39,182 nt of DNA from an uncultured Collinsella sp. (GCA_959604825.1 CAUHCN010000023.1:1-39182); one strand, 5' to 3'. Positions 23,692-33,379 are shown, counted from the stretch's first letter. Notes: generated by a model from the letters alone, not told the origin. Numbers and translations are program-made.

Positions 23692-26358
23692 CTACTCTTG
23701 GACTTTGAGGGCCTCGGCCAGGCTGACGCGCTTGATAGAGCGCGTGTGTAGCAACGCCACGACCAGGTAGGTCGCAAAGCCAATGCCGACGCATGCCGCC
23801 ATGGACCAGGTCGGCACGTAAATCTCGATATTGCCGTTATAGGCGAGCAGCATAGAGCGGAAGATGGCCGTGAGCGAGCCGATGATCACCGGCAGGCTCA
23901 GCACGAGCGACGCCGCCACGCACAGCGTGATCGAGCGGATGTACAGATGCGAGATCTCGCTATCTCGATAGCCAAAGACTTTCATATAGCTGATCGAACG
24001 GGCGCTGTGGTCGATCACGGCCTTGGTCAGCAGGTACATAAACAGCAGGAAGATAAACACCGCGAGCCCGACCATCATGCCGATCATTTTGCTCATCATG
24101 CCGATGAACTGGTCGCCCACGGCGCGCATGTCGTCGGGCGTGGTGTCGCCGGCAAAGTAGCGCGCGTCGAGGTCGAGCTTCTCGTCGCTCACATAGCCGT
24201 TAAAGTAGGCGGCATCGTTGTCGAACAGCTCGTTAAAGTCATCGATACTCATATAGATATTCATGTCCGACTTGGAGCCCCAGGCATAGTCCTTGCCCGC
24301 GTACTCAAGGGAATAATGCTCGCCCTCGTACTTATCGCTGAGTGTGACCTTCTGGCCCTCGCTCCAGCCAAACTTATCGAGCAGGCCGCCGCCAAAGACG
24401 ACGTGTCCGTCGCCGATGTTGAGACCCTTCCAGTAGCGCGAGCTTGCCGAGATGCCGTAGACAGAAATTGTCTCCTCGCCGTTTCCGTCGCCGCGATCGT
24501 ACTGCAGCTGGTAGACAGCGTATTTCTCGGCCTGTGCAATCTTGGTCGCACCGTTGTCGGTCGTGTTAACCGGGTGAATGTCATCGTTGTCGGTGTCGAT
24601 CTTAGAGGCCTTGTCGATCAGGTCGATAGCCTCGTCGCGGTTGCAGCCGAGGGCATCGGCAAGATCGTCAAGGCGCGCGTAGAGCGCATCCTTCTTGTCC
24701 TGGACCTTGGCAAGCGCATCCTGCGCCGCGGCCAAGCTCTCGGCAGACGGAGATGCAGTCGCGGCATCGGTCGCCGCCTGCGCCGCATCGGCCGCGTCGT
24801 CAAGCTCGTCATCGGCATCCTGGGCGGCGGAAAGCAGCGCGCCGTCAACCGACTGCAAGCGCTCGAGTGCCGACCACTGCTCGCGCTCCTCGGCAGTGCC
24901 CTCGAGCTCCAGCGGAGCCTTAAGCGTGTACTGGTGCTCGGCGACCAGGCTCGTCTCGAGGTTGTCCGCGTAGTGCGTCATCGTGGGCAGAATCGCCAGG
25001 CCAAAGAGCAGCAGCAGCGAGGCAAACGCAATGCCCACGAAGAGCGTGGCGAAGTTGCCCAGGTTGCGCAGGAAGACGCGCAGGCGGAAGCGCGAGACAA
25101 AGCCCATGCGCTCCGGCAGCCGCAGACCGCGCTTGGTGCCCGATTTGCCGCTCGCCTCGTGACGAAGGAACTGCAACGGCGTCTTGCCCATCTTGCGAAG
25201 CAGGCCCACCAGCGTGATGAGAATGAGCGCGGCGGCGGGAACCACGGCACACTTCACGAAGATCTCCCAGCTCCAGTACACCTGGAAGGGCGGCAGGCTG
25301 TACGAGCCGTAGTAGAGACCGCGCATGGGCTCGGTAAAGAACGCAACGCCGAGTGCGGTGCCCAAAAGCGCCGCGACCACGCCCACGATGGCGGGAAGTG
25401 CCAGGTAGTGCAGCACGATCTCGCGGCGGCGATAGCCGCTGGCGAGCAGCGTGCCGATAATGGCGCTCTCCTCCTCGATGGTGGCGTCGGTGAGCACCAC
25501 AAAGACAAACGCCATGATCACGATGATGATGTCGAGCAACGTCATCCACATCATGGAGTCGCCGTCCACGTCGTCGCGCGCATAGCCAATGCCCTGGTTG
25601 GAATCGGCATCGATCAGATCGTCCACGCGCGCATCGGCATCGGTCAGCGCCTCGACCATATCCTGCTCCGCATCGATGCGGTCCGCGGTGGGGAGGTCGC
25701 GATCGGTAAAGGTAAAGGAGTAGGTGTAGGCAGGCGCGCCGCCGGCGTCCTCAAGCGCGGCAAAGCCGGCGTCGGTGACCTCGGCCACGCCGTACGTGAT
25801 GGTGTTCACCGTAAAGTCCGAATTGTCGAGGAACAACGCCTGGCTATCGGGCTGGGTCATGATGCCGCAGATGGTGTAGGTGCGGCCCTCAAGCTCGACC
25901 TTATCGCCCACGGCGAGGTCGTTGTTGGTGGCGAAGACACGGTCGATTGCCACTTCATCGTCCGTCTTGGGCTGCCTGCCTTCGCAGTAGGACGCAATGT
26001 CAACCTTGGTGCGATGCGCGTAGGTGCGCAGGGTGCGCTTGGTGCCGTCGTCGCCAGCCGCCTTTTTGATGATGACGTCGATAGAGAAGTTCTTGTAGAA
26101 CGTAACGCCGCCGACGTCGCCGGCTGCATCCTCGGCGGCCTTGAGCTGGTCTTTGGTAGCCTCGAAGGAGGTGGTCACGCGGCCGTCCTCGATCGTGTAC
26201 TCGTCGCGCATGTCGTCGATGAGGCAGCCGATGGAATGCGCCGCGAGAAAAAAGCCCGAGGTAAGGGCGATGCTTCCGCACATAAGCAAAAAGATGCCCA
26301 GGTACTTGCCGATATTGCGGCGCAGCTCGCGCGGGAGACGTTTTGCGAGAGGTGTCAT
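23692..26358 (-). CDS. large FtsX/MacB-type ABC transporter permease
   Basis: 888 residues with two FtsX-like membrane units: an N-terminal helix (about 19-41), an extracytoplasmic domain (about 45-260), a three-helix bundle (about 265-400), another helix (about 445-470), a second extracytoplasmic region (about 480-740) and C-terminal helices (about 755-880). The second outer region holds an Ala/Asp-rich, probably coiled-coil segment (about 510-600). This is the layout of ABC3-type permeases that act by mechanotransmission on substrates or partners outside the membrane. The ATG of MTPLAKRLPREL, 8 nt after the ATPase stop, was preferred to a TTG 15 nt earlier. It is coupled with the LolD-like ATPase upstream. 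One permease with two FtsX units could act as a monomeric pair. Substrate unknown; peptide export, lipoprotein handling or peptidase control are options. Confidence 0.9.
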   Translation of the reverse strand: MTPLAKRLPRELRRNIGKYLGIFLLMCGSIALTSGFFLAAHSIGCLIDDMRDEYTIEDGRVTTSFEATKDQLKAAEDAAGDVGGVTFYKNFSIDVIIKKAAGDDGTKRTLRTYAHRTKVDIASYCEGRQPKTDDEVAIDRVFATNNDLAVGDKVELEGRTYTICGIMTQPDSQALFLDNSDFTVNTITYGVAEVTDAGFAALEDAGGAPAYTYSFTFTDRDLPTADRIDAEQDMVEALTDADARVDDLIDADSNQGIGYARDDVDGDSMMWMTLLDIIIVIMAFVFVVLTDATIEEESAIIGTLLASGYRRREIVLHYLALPAIVGVVAALLGTALGVAFFTEPMRGLYYGSYSLPPFQVYWSWEIFVKCAVVPAAALILITLVGLLRKMGKTPLQFLRHEASGKSGTKRGLRLPERMGFVSRFRLRVFLRNLGNFATLFVGIAFASLLLLFGLAILPTMTHYADNLETSLVAEHQYTLKAPLELEGTAEEREQWSALERLQSVDGALLSAAQDADDELDDAADAAQAATDAATASPSAESLAAAQDALAKVQDKKDALYARLDDLADALGCNRDEAIDLIDKASKIDTDNDDIHPVNTTDNGATKIAQAEKYAVYQLQYDRGDGNGEETISVYGISASSRYWKGLNIGDGHVVFGGGLLDKFGWSEGQKVTLSDKYEGEHYSLEYAGKDYAWGSKSDMNIYMSIDDFNELFDNDAAYFNGYVSDEKLDLDARYFAGDTTPDDMRAVGDQFIGMMSKMIGMMVGLAVFIFLLFMYLLTKAVIDHSARSISYMKVFGYRDSEISHLYIRSITLCVAASLVLSLPVIIGSLTAIFRSMLLAYNGNIEIYVPTWSMAACVGIGFATYLVVALLHTRSIKRVSLAEALKVQE

Positions 26359-26366
26359 GGCGCCGC

Positions 26367-27080
<714 letters not shown>

Positions 27081-27176
27081 GTTATCCCCCGTTGTTAGCC
27101 TTCTGCTACTTTTCTAGGGTAATAGTAAACCTGGGCGAACTATTTTTAAGCGACGTGCGCGACTTTTTTCCAACCT

Positions 27177-27236
27177 ACTCATTGGGGACAGACTTAAATG
27201 AGTGAAATCGCTCATTTAAGTCTGTCCCCAATGAGT
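27177..27236. repeat. perfect 26-bp inverted repeat of the GGGGACAG family
   Basis: The arm 27177-27202 (starts ACTCATTGGGGACAGACTT) is the exact reverse complement of 27211-27236, with an 8-nt loop TGAAATCG. The same arm sequence is present as direct repeats at 23524-23584. It lies in the gap between the LolD-like ATPase and the ABC-2 permease. Confidence 0.88.
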
Positions 27237-27271
27237 GCCGGCAGGAAAGGAGCGTCCCCAAGTGCCGACAT

Positions 27272-27325
27272 ATTGGGACAGTCCCTGCCAGCCCTGCCGG
27301 CGAATCGGCAAAGACTGTCCCCAAT
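27272..27325. repeat. GGGACAGTC hairpin after the ABC-2 permease
   Basis: ATTGGGACAGTC (27272-27283) pairs with GACTGTCCCCAAT (27313-27325), one base bulged. The loop, with GCCAGCC..GCCGGCGAATCGGCAAA, matches the hairpin at 23601-23661 apart from a 9-bp deletion. It ends 10 nt before the permease stop codon, so on the minus strand it is the first structure after the gene. Confidence 0.82.
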
Positions 27326-27335
27326 GACTAGGTGG

Positions 27336-28541
27336 CTAGGCGTGGGATTTGTTGTGCGCGAGGGCTAGGCCTACGGCGGCGATGGCCGCGGCAAAGAGCA
27401 CCGTGACGCCCAGATCGCAGGCGATGTCGCCCAGCACGGTGGACGTCAGGTCCGCGGCGAGCGCCTTGCCGATCGCGTCGTTCACCCAATACGTCGGCAC
27501 AAAGTGCGCCACCGTCTGCACGGCCGAGCCCATGAGCGACAGTGGCATCCAGGCGCCGCCCAAAAACGTCATGAGCATGCCGAGCAGGTTGCCCACACCG
27601 TTGAGCAGCTCCTCGCGCGCGCCCAGGCTCGACAGCGTAAAGCCAACGGCCAGCGGCGTGCACGCCAGGGCAAACGTTGCCGCCAGCGCCAGGCACACGC
27701 GACCCACGCCGACCTCGGCAACCGCGCTGGCAAAGCCCACGACGCCCATCATGCTCGACACGAGCCAGATGCAGACGGTGAGCACGGCGGCGGCCGCGAA
27801 CACAGCGAGCGAACGCTGGCGCTCAGAGACCGGGCTGGCATCCATGCGGCGCACGCGCTCGGGCTCGTTCATGCCCGAGAACACCAGTCCCACCGACACG
27901 ATGACCGACGAGATGATCGCGTACGCGCCAAAGTTGAAGTACGACTCGAGCGTGGTAGCAGCAGTCGAGTCGACCTTGACCTGCTCGATCTGGACCTCCG
28001 CGCGCTTTGCGGCCGCGTGCTCGGCGGCCCTTGCGACGTCGCCGTTGGAGGCAGCGGGCTCTAGTGCGGCCGCAGCGCCCGCGAGCGAGATCCACCGCGA
28101 GGCCTCGGCAGACGAAAGCGCCGCCGCCATGGTGCCGGCACCGTAGGTCACATCGAGCTTGGGCAGGGACTCCCCCGCGCGGGCGGCTGCAACAAGATCG
28201 TCCTCAAACCCCTCCGGGATAAAGAACACGCAGTCGGCGCTGCCTTTGGCGCTGTTGCTCTTGGAGAGCGCGTCAGCAAGGTCGTATGTGTCGTCGCCGA
28301 CGCCCGTGACCAGGTCAAAGCGTGAGCCCAGGTGCTTGGTAAGCGCCCGCGAAAGGTCGCTATCGTCGCGGTCGACCACGATCACGTTGGTGTCGTAGGG
28401 CTTGTACTCGGTAAGCTGCGACGAGTTCCAGCTCACCGAAGCCGCGATGAATACGCCCATGAGCGAGATGAACACCGTATAGATGAGCAGGTAGAACGGG
28501 TGCGCCAGCGCCATGCGAAGCGCGGTCTTAAAGGTGCTCAT
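27336..28541 (-). CDS. ABC-2 family exporter permease (second)
   Basis: 401 residues. An N-terminal helix (about 18-40), a long extracytoplasmic domain (about 45-200) and a cluster of about five to six helices (about 205-395) fit the YhgE/Pip-like or ABC-2 (NatB/DrrB) type. The segment NGVGNLLGMLMTFLGGAWMPLSLM near the end (first 20 residues from about 315) is the typical ABC-2 pre-helix region. The ATG of MSTFKTAL follows AAGGAG. It overlaps the upstream permease gene by 14 nt, indicating coupled translation. Together with the first permease and the ATPase it makes a three-gene exporter that faces a two-component system. Substrate unknown; antimicrobial peptides or lipids are typical for this arrangement. 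Confidence 0.88.
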   Translation of the reverse strand: MSTFKTALRMALAHPFYLLIYTVFISLMGVFIAASVSWNSSQLTEYKPYDTNVIVVDRDDSDLSRALTKHLGSRFDLVTGVGDDTYDLADALSKSNSAKGSADCVFFIPEGFEDDLVAAARAGESLPKLDVTYGAGTMAAALSSAEASRWISLAGAAAALEPAASNGDVARAAEHAAAKRAEVQIEQVKVDSTAATTLESYFNFGAYAIISSVIVSVGLVFSGMNEPERVRRMDASPVSERQRSLAVFAAAAVLTVCIWLVSSMMGVVGFASAVAEVGVGRVCLALAATFALACTPLAVGFTLSSLGAREELLNGVGNLLGMLMTFLGGAWMPLSLMGSAVQTVAHFVPTYWVNDAIGKALAADLTSTVLGDIACDLGVTVLFAAAIAAVGLALAHNKSHA

Positions 28542-29715
28542 AGCGGCTCCTTCCAAAGATCAGCGTAGCGGCGGCGACAAACACCAGGGCCATCAGGACG
28601 AGCGCGCCGGCGCGAACAGCGAAGGGCCCCAGGTCCTCAAAGAAATACAGGCGATTGAACATGTCGCAGATGAGCTTGACGGGGTTGAGCCAGCACTCGA
28701 CCGGACAAGCGCGGGCGACGTCGTCGGCAAGCGCCATCGCCGGCTCGCCGTAGAGGCCGGCGAACAGGGCGCACGTGGTGGCAAAGCCCGTGAGGATGCC
28801 CGACTTGGATGCCTTGCCGCCCTTAACGGGAAGCGTGCCCACAAAAAGCCCCAGGCCCGTGGCGGCAAGCGCGGATGCAGCCCCGCCCAGCAGGCACAAC
28901 CCCTCGCGCCCGCCAAAGTCGACGCCCACGACCAGGCGCACGTAGCCGATCGCAACCGCCATCGATGCAAAGGAAACCAGCCACGAGCCGACAAAAATGC
29001 CGGCCAGCGACGCCGTCTTGGAAAGACCGCCCACGCAGCGGCGCGCGCCGAGGCCGGACAGATTGGGCTGCAAATCGACGACGCTCAAGGCGGCAAACTC
29101 GGCAGACATCATCGCGACCAGGCCAAAAAGCGCGTAATAGTAGATGACCGTGCCATCGGGCGTGGCACGAGTCAGGCTCACGCGGCGGGTTCCGCCCTCG
29201 AGCGACAGGGCGCGCGCAACCGCCGCCGGATCGGCGAGCGCCGCCGGGTTGTCCTGGGCAATCTGGGACATGAGCTCGGCATTTTGCGTATACGAGCTTG
29301 CCACCGTTTCAAGGATGCTGCGGTCGGTAAGCACCGACGAGGCGCGCGAGCTGTCGTAACTCGATAGCAGCGTGAGCCTGGGCGTGCCCGCGGCATCAAC
29401 CGTATAGATGCCCGCGACCTCGCCGGCCTTGAGCGCTTTGCGCGCGGCAGCCAAGTCTTCGTACTCGCTCACATCGAGCAGCTGGTCGTCGCCTGCCTTG
29501 GCAAGCGAAGCTGCCACATCCTTAAAGGTCGAGGCATCCCAGGCCTCGTCCGCCACGACGGCAACCGGCACCGGGTCGACCGTGCCGTCGGAGCTGAGGT
29601 TCGCAAACATAAACATGAACATCGTGGAAAGCGCGATAGGAAAGAGAGCGCCCCAGACCCACGTGCTCGGCCGGCGCAGCAGCGTCTTGACCGTGGTGAT
29701 GATGGTGTTGAACAT
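28528..29715 (-). CDS. ABC-2 family exporter permease (first)
   Basis: 395 residues with the same topology as its downstream neighbour: one N-terminal helix (about 18-38), an extracytoplasmic domain (about 45-190) and a block of about five helices (about 195-390). The N-terminal RRPSTWVWGALFPIALSTMF matches ABC-2 exporters. The two permeases are similar in layout but not in detail, which suggests a heterodimer. The ATG begins 9 nt after the ATPase stop; the nearest ribosome-binding-like sequence is TAGGGGGCGG. It is the middle gene of the ATPase-permease-permease unit. Confidence 0.88.
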   Translation of the reverse strand: MFNTIITTVKTLLRRPSTWVWGALFPIALSTMFMFMFANLSSDGTVDPVPVAVVADEAWDASTFKDVAASLAKAGDDQLLDVSEYEDLAAARKALKAGEVAGIYTVDAAGTPRLTLLSSYDSSRASSVLTDRSILETVASSYTQNAELMSQIAQDNPAALADPAAVARALSLEGGTRRVSLTRATPDGTVIYYYALFGLVAMMSAEFAALSVVDLQPNLSGLGARRCVGGLSKTASLAGIFVGSWLVSFASMAVAIGYVRLVVGVDFGGREGLCLLGGAASALAATGLGLFVGTLPVKGGKASKSGILTGFATTCALFAGLYGEPAMALADDVARACPVECWLNPVKLICDMFNRLYFFEDLGPFAVRAGALVLMALVFVAAATLIFGRSRYEHL

Positions 29716-29724
29716 GGCCGCCCC

Positions 29725-30663
29725 CTAGTCGCGCAGCTCGCGGCCGGTGATCTCGAGGAACACGTCGTTGAGGGTCGGCGGTTCGGAATAGATGCGGCCG
29801 AGCGGCACGTCATGCGAGCGCAGCGCATCGAGAATGTCCGTCAGGTTGTGCGGGCTCGCTTCGCACGAAAACGTGAGCTGTCCCGCCGTTGCCGAAAGGT
29901 CCAGAACGTGCGGCAGGCTTGCGACGGCACCGAGCGCCGCACTCGGAACCTCGCCGACCTCGATTACAATCTTCTCGCCCATCTGAATCATGCGCTTGAG
30001 CTCGTCGTTAGTGCCCTGCGCCAGCACGCGGCCGCCGTCCATGATCATAATGCGGCTGCAGATCTGCTCGACTTCCTCCATGTAATGGCTGGTATACACC
30101 ACCGTGGCGCCCTCGTCGCGCAGGCGGCAGATGCCCTCCAGGATGGCGTTGCGGCTTTGCGGGTCGACCGCCACCGTGGGTTCGTCAAAAAAGATGAGCT
30201 CGGGCTTGTGCGCGATGCCGCAGGCAATGTTGAGACGACGCGTCAGGCCGCCCGAGAGCTTGCCGGGGCGGAACTTGGTAAAGTCGCCCAGGCCGACAAA
30301 GTCGATCGCCTCGTCCACCAGCGCGCGGCGGCGCTTGCGGTCGTTGACGTAGAGACTGCAGAAATAGTCGATGTTCTCGCGCACGGTGAGCTCGTCGAAC
30401 ACCGCCACCTGCTGCGGCACCACACCGATGCGGCGCTTGAGGTCGTAGCGGGCGGGCGTCATGCGCTCGCCGAACAGCTCGATGGTGCCCTTGTCGTAGG
30501 CGAGCAGCTGCAGGATGCAGTTGATGGACGTGGTCTTGCCCGAGCCGTTGGGGCCCAGCAGGCCAAAAATCTCGCCGGGGGCGATGTTCAGGTTAAAGTG
30601 GTCGAGCGCAATAAGATCGTCGTAGCGCTTGACGAGGTTTTCGACGTGGACGATGTCTGTCAT
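29725..30663 (-). CDS. ABC-2 exporter ATPase (DrrA/NatA-like)
   Basis: 312 residues. Walker A GPNGSGKTT (37-45), Q-loop VVPQQVAVFD, signature LSGGLTRR (136-143; the usual Q after GG is L here), Walker B LIFFDEPTVAVDP (157-169) and the H-loop histidine in YTSHYMEE are present. The C-terminal extension (about 225-312), with PPTLNDVFLEITGRELRD at the end, is typical for DrrA-like ATPases. The ATG of MTDIVHVE follows AAGGG; an upstream in-frame extension looks unrelated. It heads the exporter operon and is divergent from the histidine kinase gene with a 199-bp gap, a common sign that the two-component system controls the exporter. Confidence 0.94.
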   Translation of the reverse strand: MTDIVHVENLVKRYDDLIALDHFNLNIAPGEIFGLLGPNGSGKTTSINCILQLLAYDKGTIELFGERMTPARYDLKRRIGVVPQQVAVFDELTVRENIDYFCSLYVNDRKRRRALVDEAIDFVGLGDFTKFRPGKLSGGLTRRLNIACGIAHKPELIFFDEPTVAVDPQSRNAILEGICRLRDEGATVVYTSHYMEEVEQICSRIMIMDGGRVLAQGTNDELKRMIQMGEKIVIEVGEVPSAALGAVASLPHVLDLSATAGQLTFSCEASPHNLTDILDALRSHDVPLGRIYSEPPTLNDVFLEITGRELRD

Positions 30664-30850
30664 GAGGCGGCCCTTCTGTTGGTCGTGGCCCGGTACGATT
30701 GCATCATCGCAGGAGCGGGCGGCGCGCACCAGTGAGCTTTGTCACGAGTGCGGAGGTCTTGGTCGTACGGCCTGCCGACGCCCCCGCTTTGCCGCGCGGG
30801 AGAAATGTCACGGTTGCGCAGGCGGCCCCTCCACCACGCGCGGCATCGCG

Positions 30851-30862
30851 TACAATACCCGT
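30851..30862 (+). promoter_or_regulatory. -10 element implying a leaderless kinase mRNA
   Basis: TACAAT (30851-30856) is followed by only six bases before the ATG of the histidine kinase. Transcription would start at or next to the A of the ATG, giving a leaderless message, in line with the absence of any Shine-Dalgarno-like sequence in front of it. Leaderless mRNAs are frequent in actinobacteria. Confidence 0.55.
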
Positions 30863-32008
30863 ATGAACAGGCTTTTCGACAAATCGATTGTGCTGGCGTG
30901 CTGCATCGCAGCCGCCACAGGCCTTGCTGTGGACGCTCGCTTAGTCGCGGCGTTTTGCCTGGGCGTTATTGCCACCTCACTGGCCGAGGTCGCACAGGGA
31001 AATCGCGCCCGCCGTGCGAGCGAGGCCGTGAGCTACGCTTACATCATCGCGGCTGTCTTCGTGCCGCCGTTTATGCCGTTTGCGCCTCTCGCCCTCTATG
31101 ACATCGCGCGGCGCGTGCGCCGTGAGCACGCCTGGATCGCGTTGGGTGTCGGTGCTGTCTTTGCCTGTGCGCTCGTCGCGGACCTTCGCGGCGGCGCGCT
31201 CACCACCCGAACGCTGCTGCTAACCGCCATTCTTTCGGTCGCCGCCACGTTGCTGTCACTGCGCACCGCGCAGCTGGAGCGCGAACAGGAACGCATGCGC
31301 CGTACCCGCGACGAGCTGCAGGAACGAGCCCTCGCGCTCGAAGCGCGCAACCGCGATCTTGCCGACCGCCAGGACTACGAAGTCGAGCTCGCGACGCTCG
31401 CCGAACGCGCCCGCATCGCGCGCGAGATCCACGATAACGTCGGACACCAGCTCACGCGTGCCTCGCTACAAGCCGAAGCCCTGCGCGTGATCCACGCCGA
31501 CGAGCCCGGCGTCGCCGCCGATTTCGCCGACGTCAAACGCACGGTTGACGAGGCGCTCCAACTTGTGCGTACTAGCGTCCATGCGCTCAACGACAACGCT
31601 GTCGACCTTTCCGTGCAGCTCGAACGCATTGTTGAAGGCGCGCGCTCGGACGGCGGCCCGCAGATTGAGCTTGAAGTTATGACCGAACATGCGCCCGCAA
31701 ATGTCGCCAACTGCTTTGCGGCGGTCCTTCGCGAGGCGCTTTCCAACGCCATGCGCCACGCCCATGCCAATGCCGTTACCGTGCGGTGCATGGAGCATCC
31801 GTCGTTTTACCAGCTCATCGTTACCGATAATGGCGCGGACGCGACCCCGGCGAGCAGCAGCAACGTCGCAGAAGGCATGGGGCTCGGCTCCATGCGCGAG
31901 CGCGTCGAGGCGCTTGGCGGCACCTTCACCGCCGGTCCGCGCGCCGGTGCCGGCGGCTGGCGTGTGTTCGCCACCGTTCCCAAACAGCAAGGAGATGAGG
32001 GCCGATGA
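30863..32008 (+). CDS. sensor histidine kinase (NarL-partner, HisKA_3 type)
   Basis: 381 residues. About five short transmembrane helices (about 8-140) form a membrane sensor with almost no outer loops, as in DesK- or LiaS-type kinases that sense membrane state. A coiled coil (about 138-180) leads to the HisKA_3 box ERARIAREIHDNVGHQL with phosphorylated H190. The ATPase domain has the N box around N295 (EALSNAMRHAHA), G1 TDNGAD (321-326) and G2 GMGLGSMRERV (338-348). The start at MNRLFDKS is set by the -10 box just upstream and the first helix right after it; a much longer open reading upstream has no family similarity. Its stop overlaps the regulator's start by 4 nt (ATGA). It probably regulates the divergent ABC-2 exporter. 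Confidence 0.93.
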   Translation: MNRLFDKSIVLACCIAAATGLAVDARLVAAFCLGVIATSLAEVAQGNRARRASEAVSYAYIIAAVFVPPFMPFAPLALYDIARRVRREHAWIALGVGAVFACALVADLRGGALTTRTLLLTAILSVAATLLSLRTAQLEREQERMRRTRDELQERALALEARNRDLADRQDYEVELATLAERARIAREIHDNVGHQLTRASLQAEALRVIHADEPGVAADFADVKRTVDEALQLVRTSVHALNDNAVDLSVQLERIVEGARSDGGPQIELEVMTEHAPANVANCFAAVLREALSNAMRHAHANAVTVRCMEHPSFYQLIVTDNGADATPASSSNVAEGMGLGSMRERVEALGGTFTAGPRAGAGGWRVFATVPKQQGDEGR

Positions 32009-32634
32009 GGCTCATCGTTGTCGACGACGACCGCCTAGTGGTCGATTCGCTCAAGATTATCCTGGGCGCCCAAACGCAGATCGAGGTAGTGGGCACCGGA
32101 GCCGACGGCAACGACGCGGTGGCACTCTACGCCGAACTCGCACCCGATATCGCGCTGCTCGACATTCAGATGCCGGGGCGCGACGGCCTTTCGGCGGCGC
32201 GCGAGATCCTTGAGCACGACCCCGCGGCACGCGTGGTGTTTCTGACGACATTCTCGGATGACGAGTACATTGTGTCGGCGCTCAAGCTGGGCGCCCGCGG
32301 TTACCTGATCAAGACCGATGTCGCCGCCATTCCGCCAGCGTTGGCGCAGGTCATGGATGGCAAACGCGTGCTCGAGGGCAAGGCGATCGAAGATGTCGAT
32401 TTTGATGGGGCGAACGCTGAGGCCGGTGCGACTCGCCGGCCCGCGGCCTTTGCCGGTCTGACCGACCGCGAGTTCGAAGTCGCCGAGCTCATCGCCCGCG
32501 GCCTCGATAACAAGGAGATTGCCGCCACGGCTTATATGGGAGAAGGCACGGTGCGCAACCACATCAGCTCGATCCTGGCCAAAATGGGCCTGCGCAACCG
32601 TACGCAAATCGCCATCGCCTACCTGCGAGGGTAA
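32005..32634 (+). CDS. NarL/LuxR-type response regulator
   Basis: 209 residues. The receiver domain (1-118) has the acidic pocket VDDD (6-9), phosphoacceptor D53 in LLDIQMPG, T/S and K switch residues (LTTFSD near 75-80 and K103 in YLIKTD). A linker with DFDGANAEAG precedes the LuxR-type HTH (about 148-209), with LTDREFEVAELIARGLDNKEIA and the recognition helix GTVRNHISSILAKMGLRNRT (20-residue stretch). The ATG overlaps the kinase stop, preceded by GGAGATGAGGG. The likely targets are the divergent exporter promoter and its own operon. It is the last gene before the gene-free region starting at 32635. Confidence 0.95.
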   Translation: MRLIVVDDDRLVVDSLKIILGAQTQIEVVGTGADGNDAVALYAELAPDIALLDIQMPGRDGLSAAREILEHDPAARVVFLTTFSDDEYIVSALKLGARGYLIKTDVAAIPPALAQVMDGKRVLEGKAIEDVDFDGANAEAGATRRPAAFAGLTDREFEVAELIARGLDNKEIAATAYMGEGTVRNHISSILAKMGLRNRTQIAIAYLRG

Positions 32635-32695
32635 TTACCCAACAACCGACCACCCCGGCAAAGTAAAATGGCTGCCACCGATTTAATGCCATTTC

Positions 32696-32847
32696 AAAAC
32701 TATGTCGGTTTACTACGATGAATCGACCACCTTCGACCACGGCAAATTGCGCGCTTCCAAAACCGCAGGTAGAACGCTTGCAATATTTAGAAAAATGCAG
32801 TCATGGTCGGGAATGCCGAATTCATCGTAGTAAACCGACATAGTTTT
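32696..32847 (-). repeat. long palindromic element copy A (inverted orientation)
   Basis: A perfect 28-bp inverted repeat: arm 32696-32723 (starts AAAACTATGTCGGTTTACTA) and arm 32820-32847. The 96-nt interior, read on the minus strand, has CGTTCTACCTGCGGTTTT and TTTGCCGTGGTCGA, which it shares with copies B and C on the plus strand. No protein-coding frame is supported. It begins 62 bp after the response regulator stop. Confidence 0.9.
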
Positions 32848-32941
32848 ATTCGCGACGGCCCTGCACGAGTGCCTCCGCAAACCTCGCGAGACCAAAATGA
32901 TCCGTTTTCTTCCGCCCACGGAGATCGGCTGACGGCGCCCA

Positions 32942-33099
32942 CCACGAAATCGGCCCATCTACTACGTTTGACCCGATACCCCTGACCATAGCCGCGTTTC
33001 ATGAAAACCCGCAGGCGTTCTACCTGCGGTTTTCATTTCGCATTGCTTGCCGTGGTCGAGGGCTGCCGCCTAAACATAGTAGATGGGCCCATTTCGTGG
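32942..33099 (+). repeat. long palindromic element copy B
   Basis: Arms 32942-32971 (starts CCACGAAATCGGCCCATCTA) and 33070-33099 pair with about three mismatches in 30. The interior contains a second hairpin, AAAACCCGCAGG/CCTGCGGTTTT, near 33004-33034, then GCTTGCCGTGGTCGAGG shared with copies A and C. The sequence in front (AAAATGATCCG and GGAGATC near 32896-32925) recurs in front of copy C. Confidence 0.88.
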
Positions 33100-33193
33100 C
33101 AGACGGATCACGCGGCAGCCTTCGCAAGGCAAAAATGATCCGCTTTCCTCCGTCCATGGGAGATCAAGAGCTGTCACGGATATGGTGCCATTT

Positions 33194-33347
33194 CAAAACT
33201 ATGCCGGATTACGGAGCTAAAGTCGGGGCCCTCATCCATACCTTCATTTTTTGAAAAACGGCAGGCTATCTACCTGCGGTTTTGTTTTTGCGATTTTCTA
33301 TGTGGTCGGAGGTTCGCCATCCAGCCCCGTAATCCGGCATGGTTTTG
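33194..33347 (+). repeat. long palindromic element copy C
   Basis: Arms 33194-33218 (starts CAAAACTATGCCGGATTACG) and 33323-33347 pair with two mismatches in 25. The interior has the nested hairpin GGCAGG..CTACCTGC (33261-33287) and TGTGGTCGGAGG, again matching copies A and B. The preceding 65 bp (33129-33193) partly repeat the spacer before copy B. It lies between this spacer and the hydrogenase terminator. The full gap 32635-33420 contains only these elements, spacers and that hairpin. Confidence 0.88.
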
Positions 33348-33379
33348 TTAGCGGCGGCCCAGCCGCGCGTTCAAGCGCG

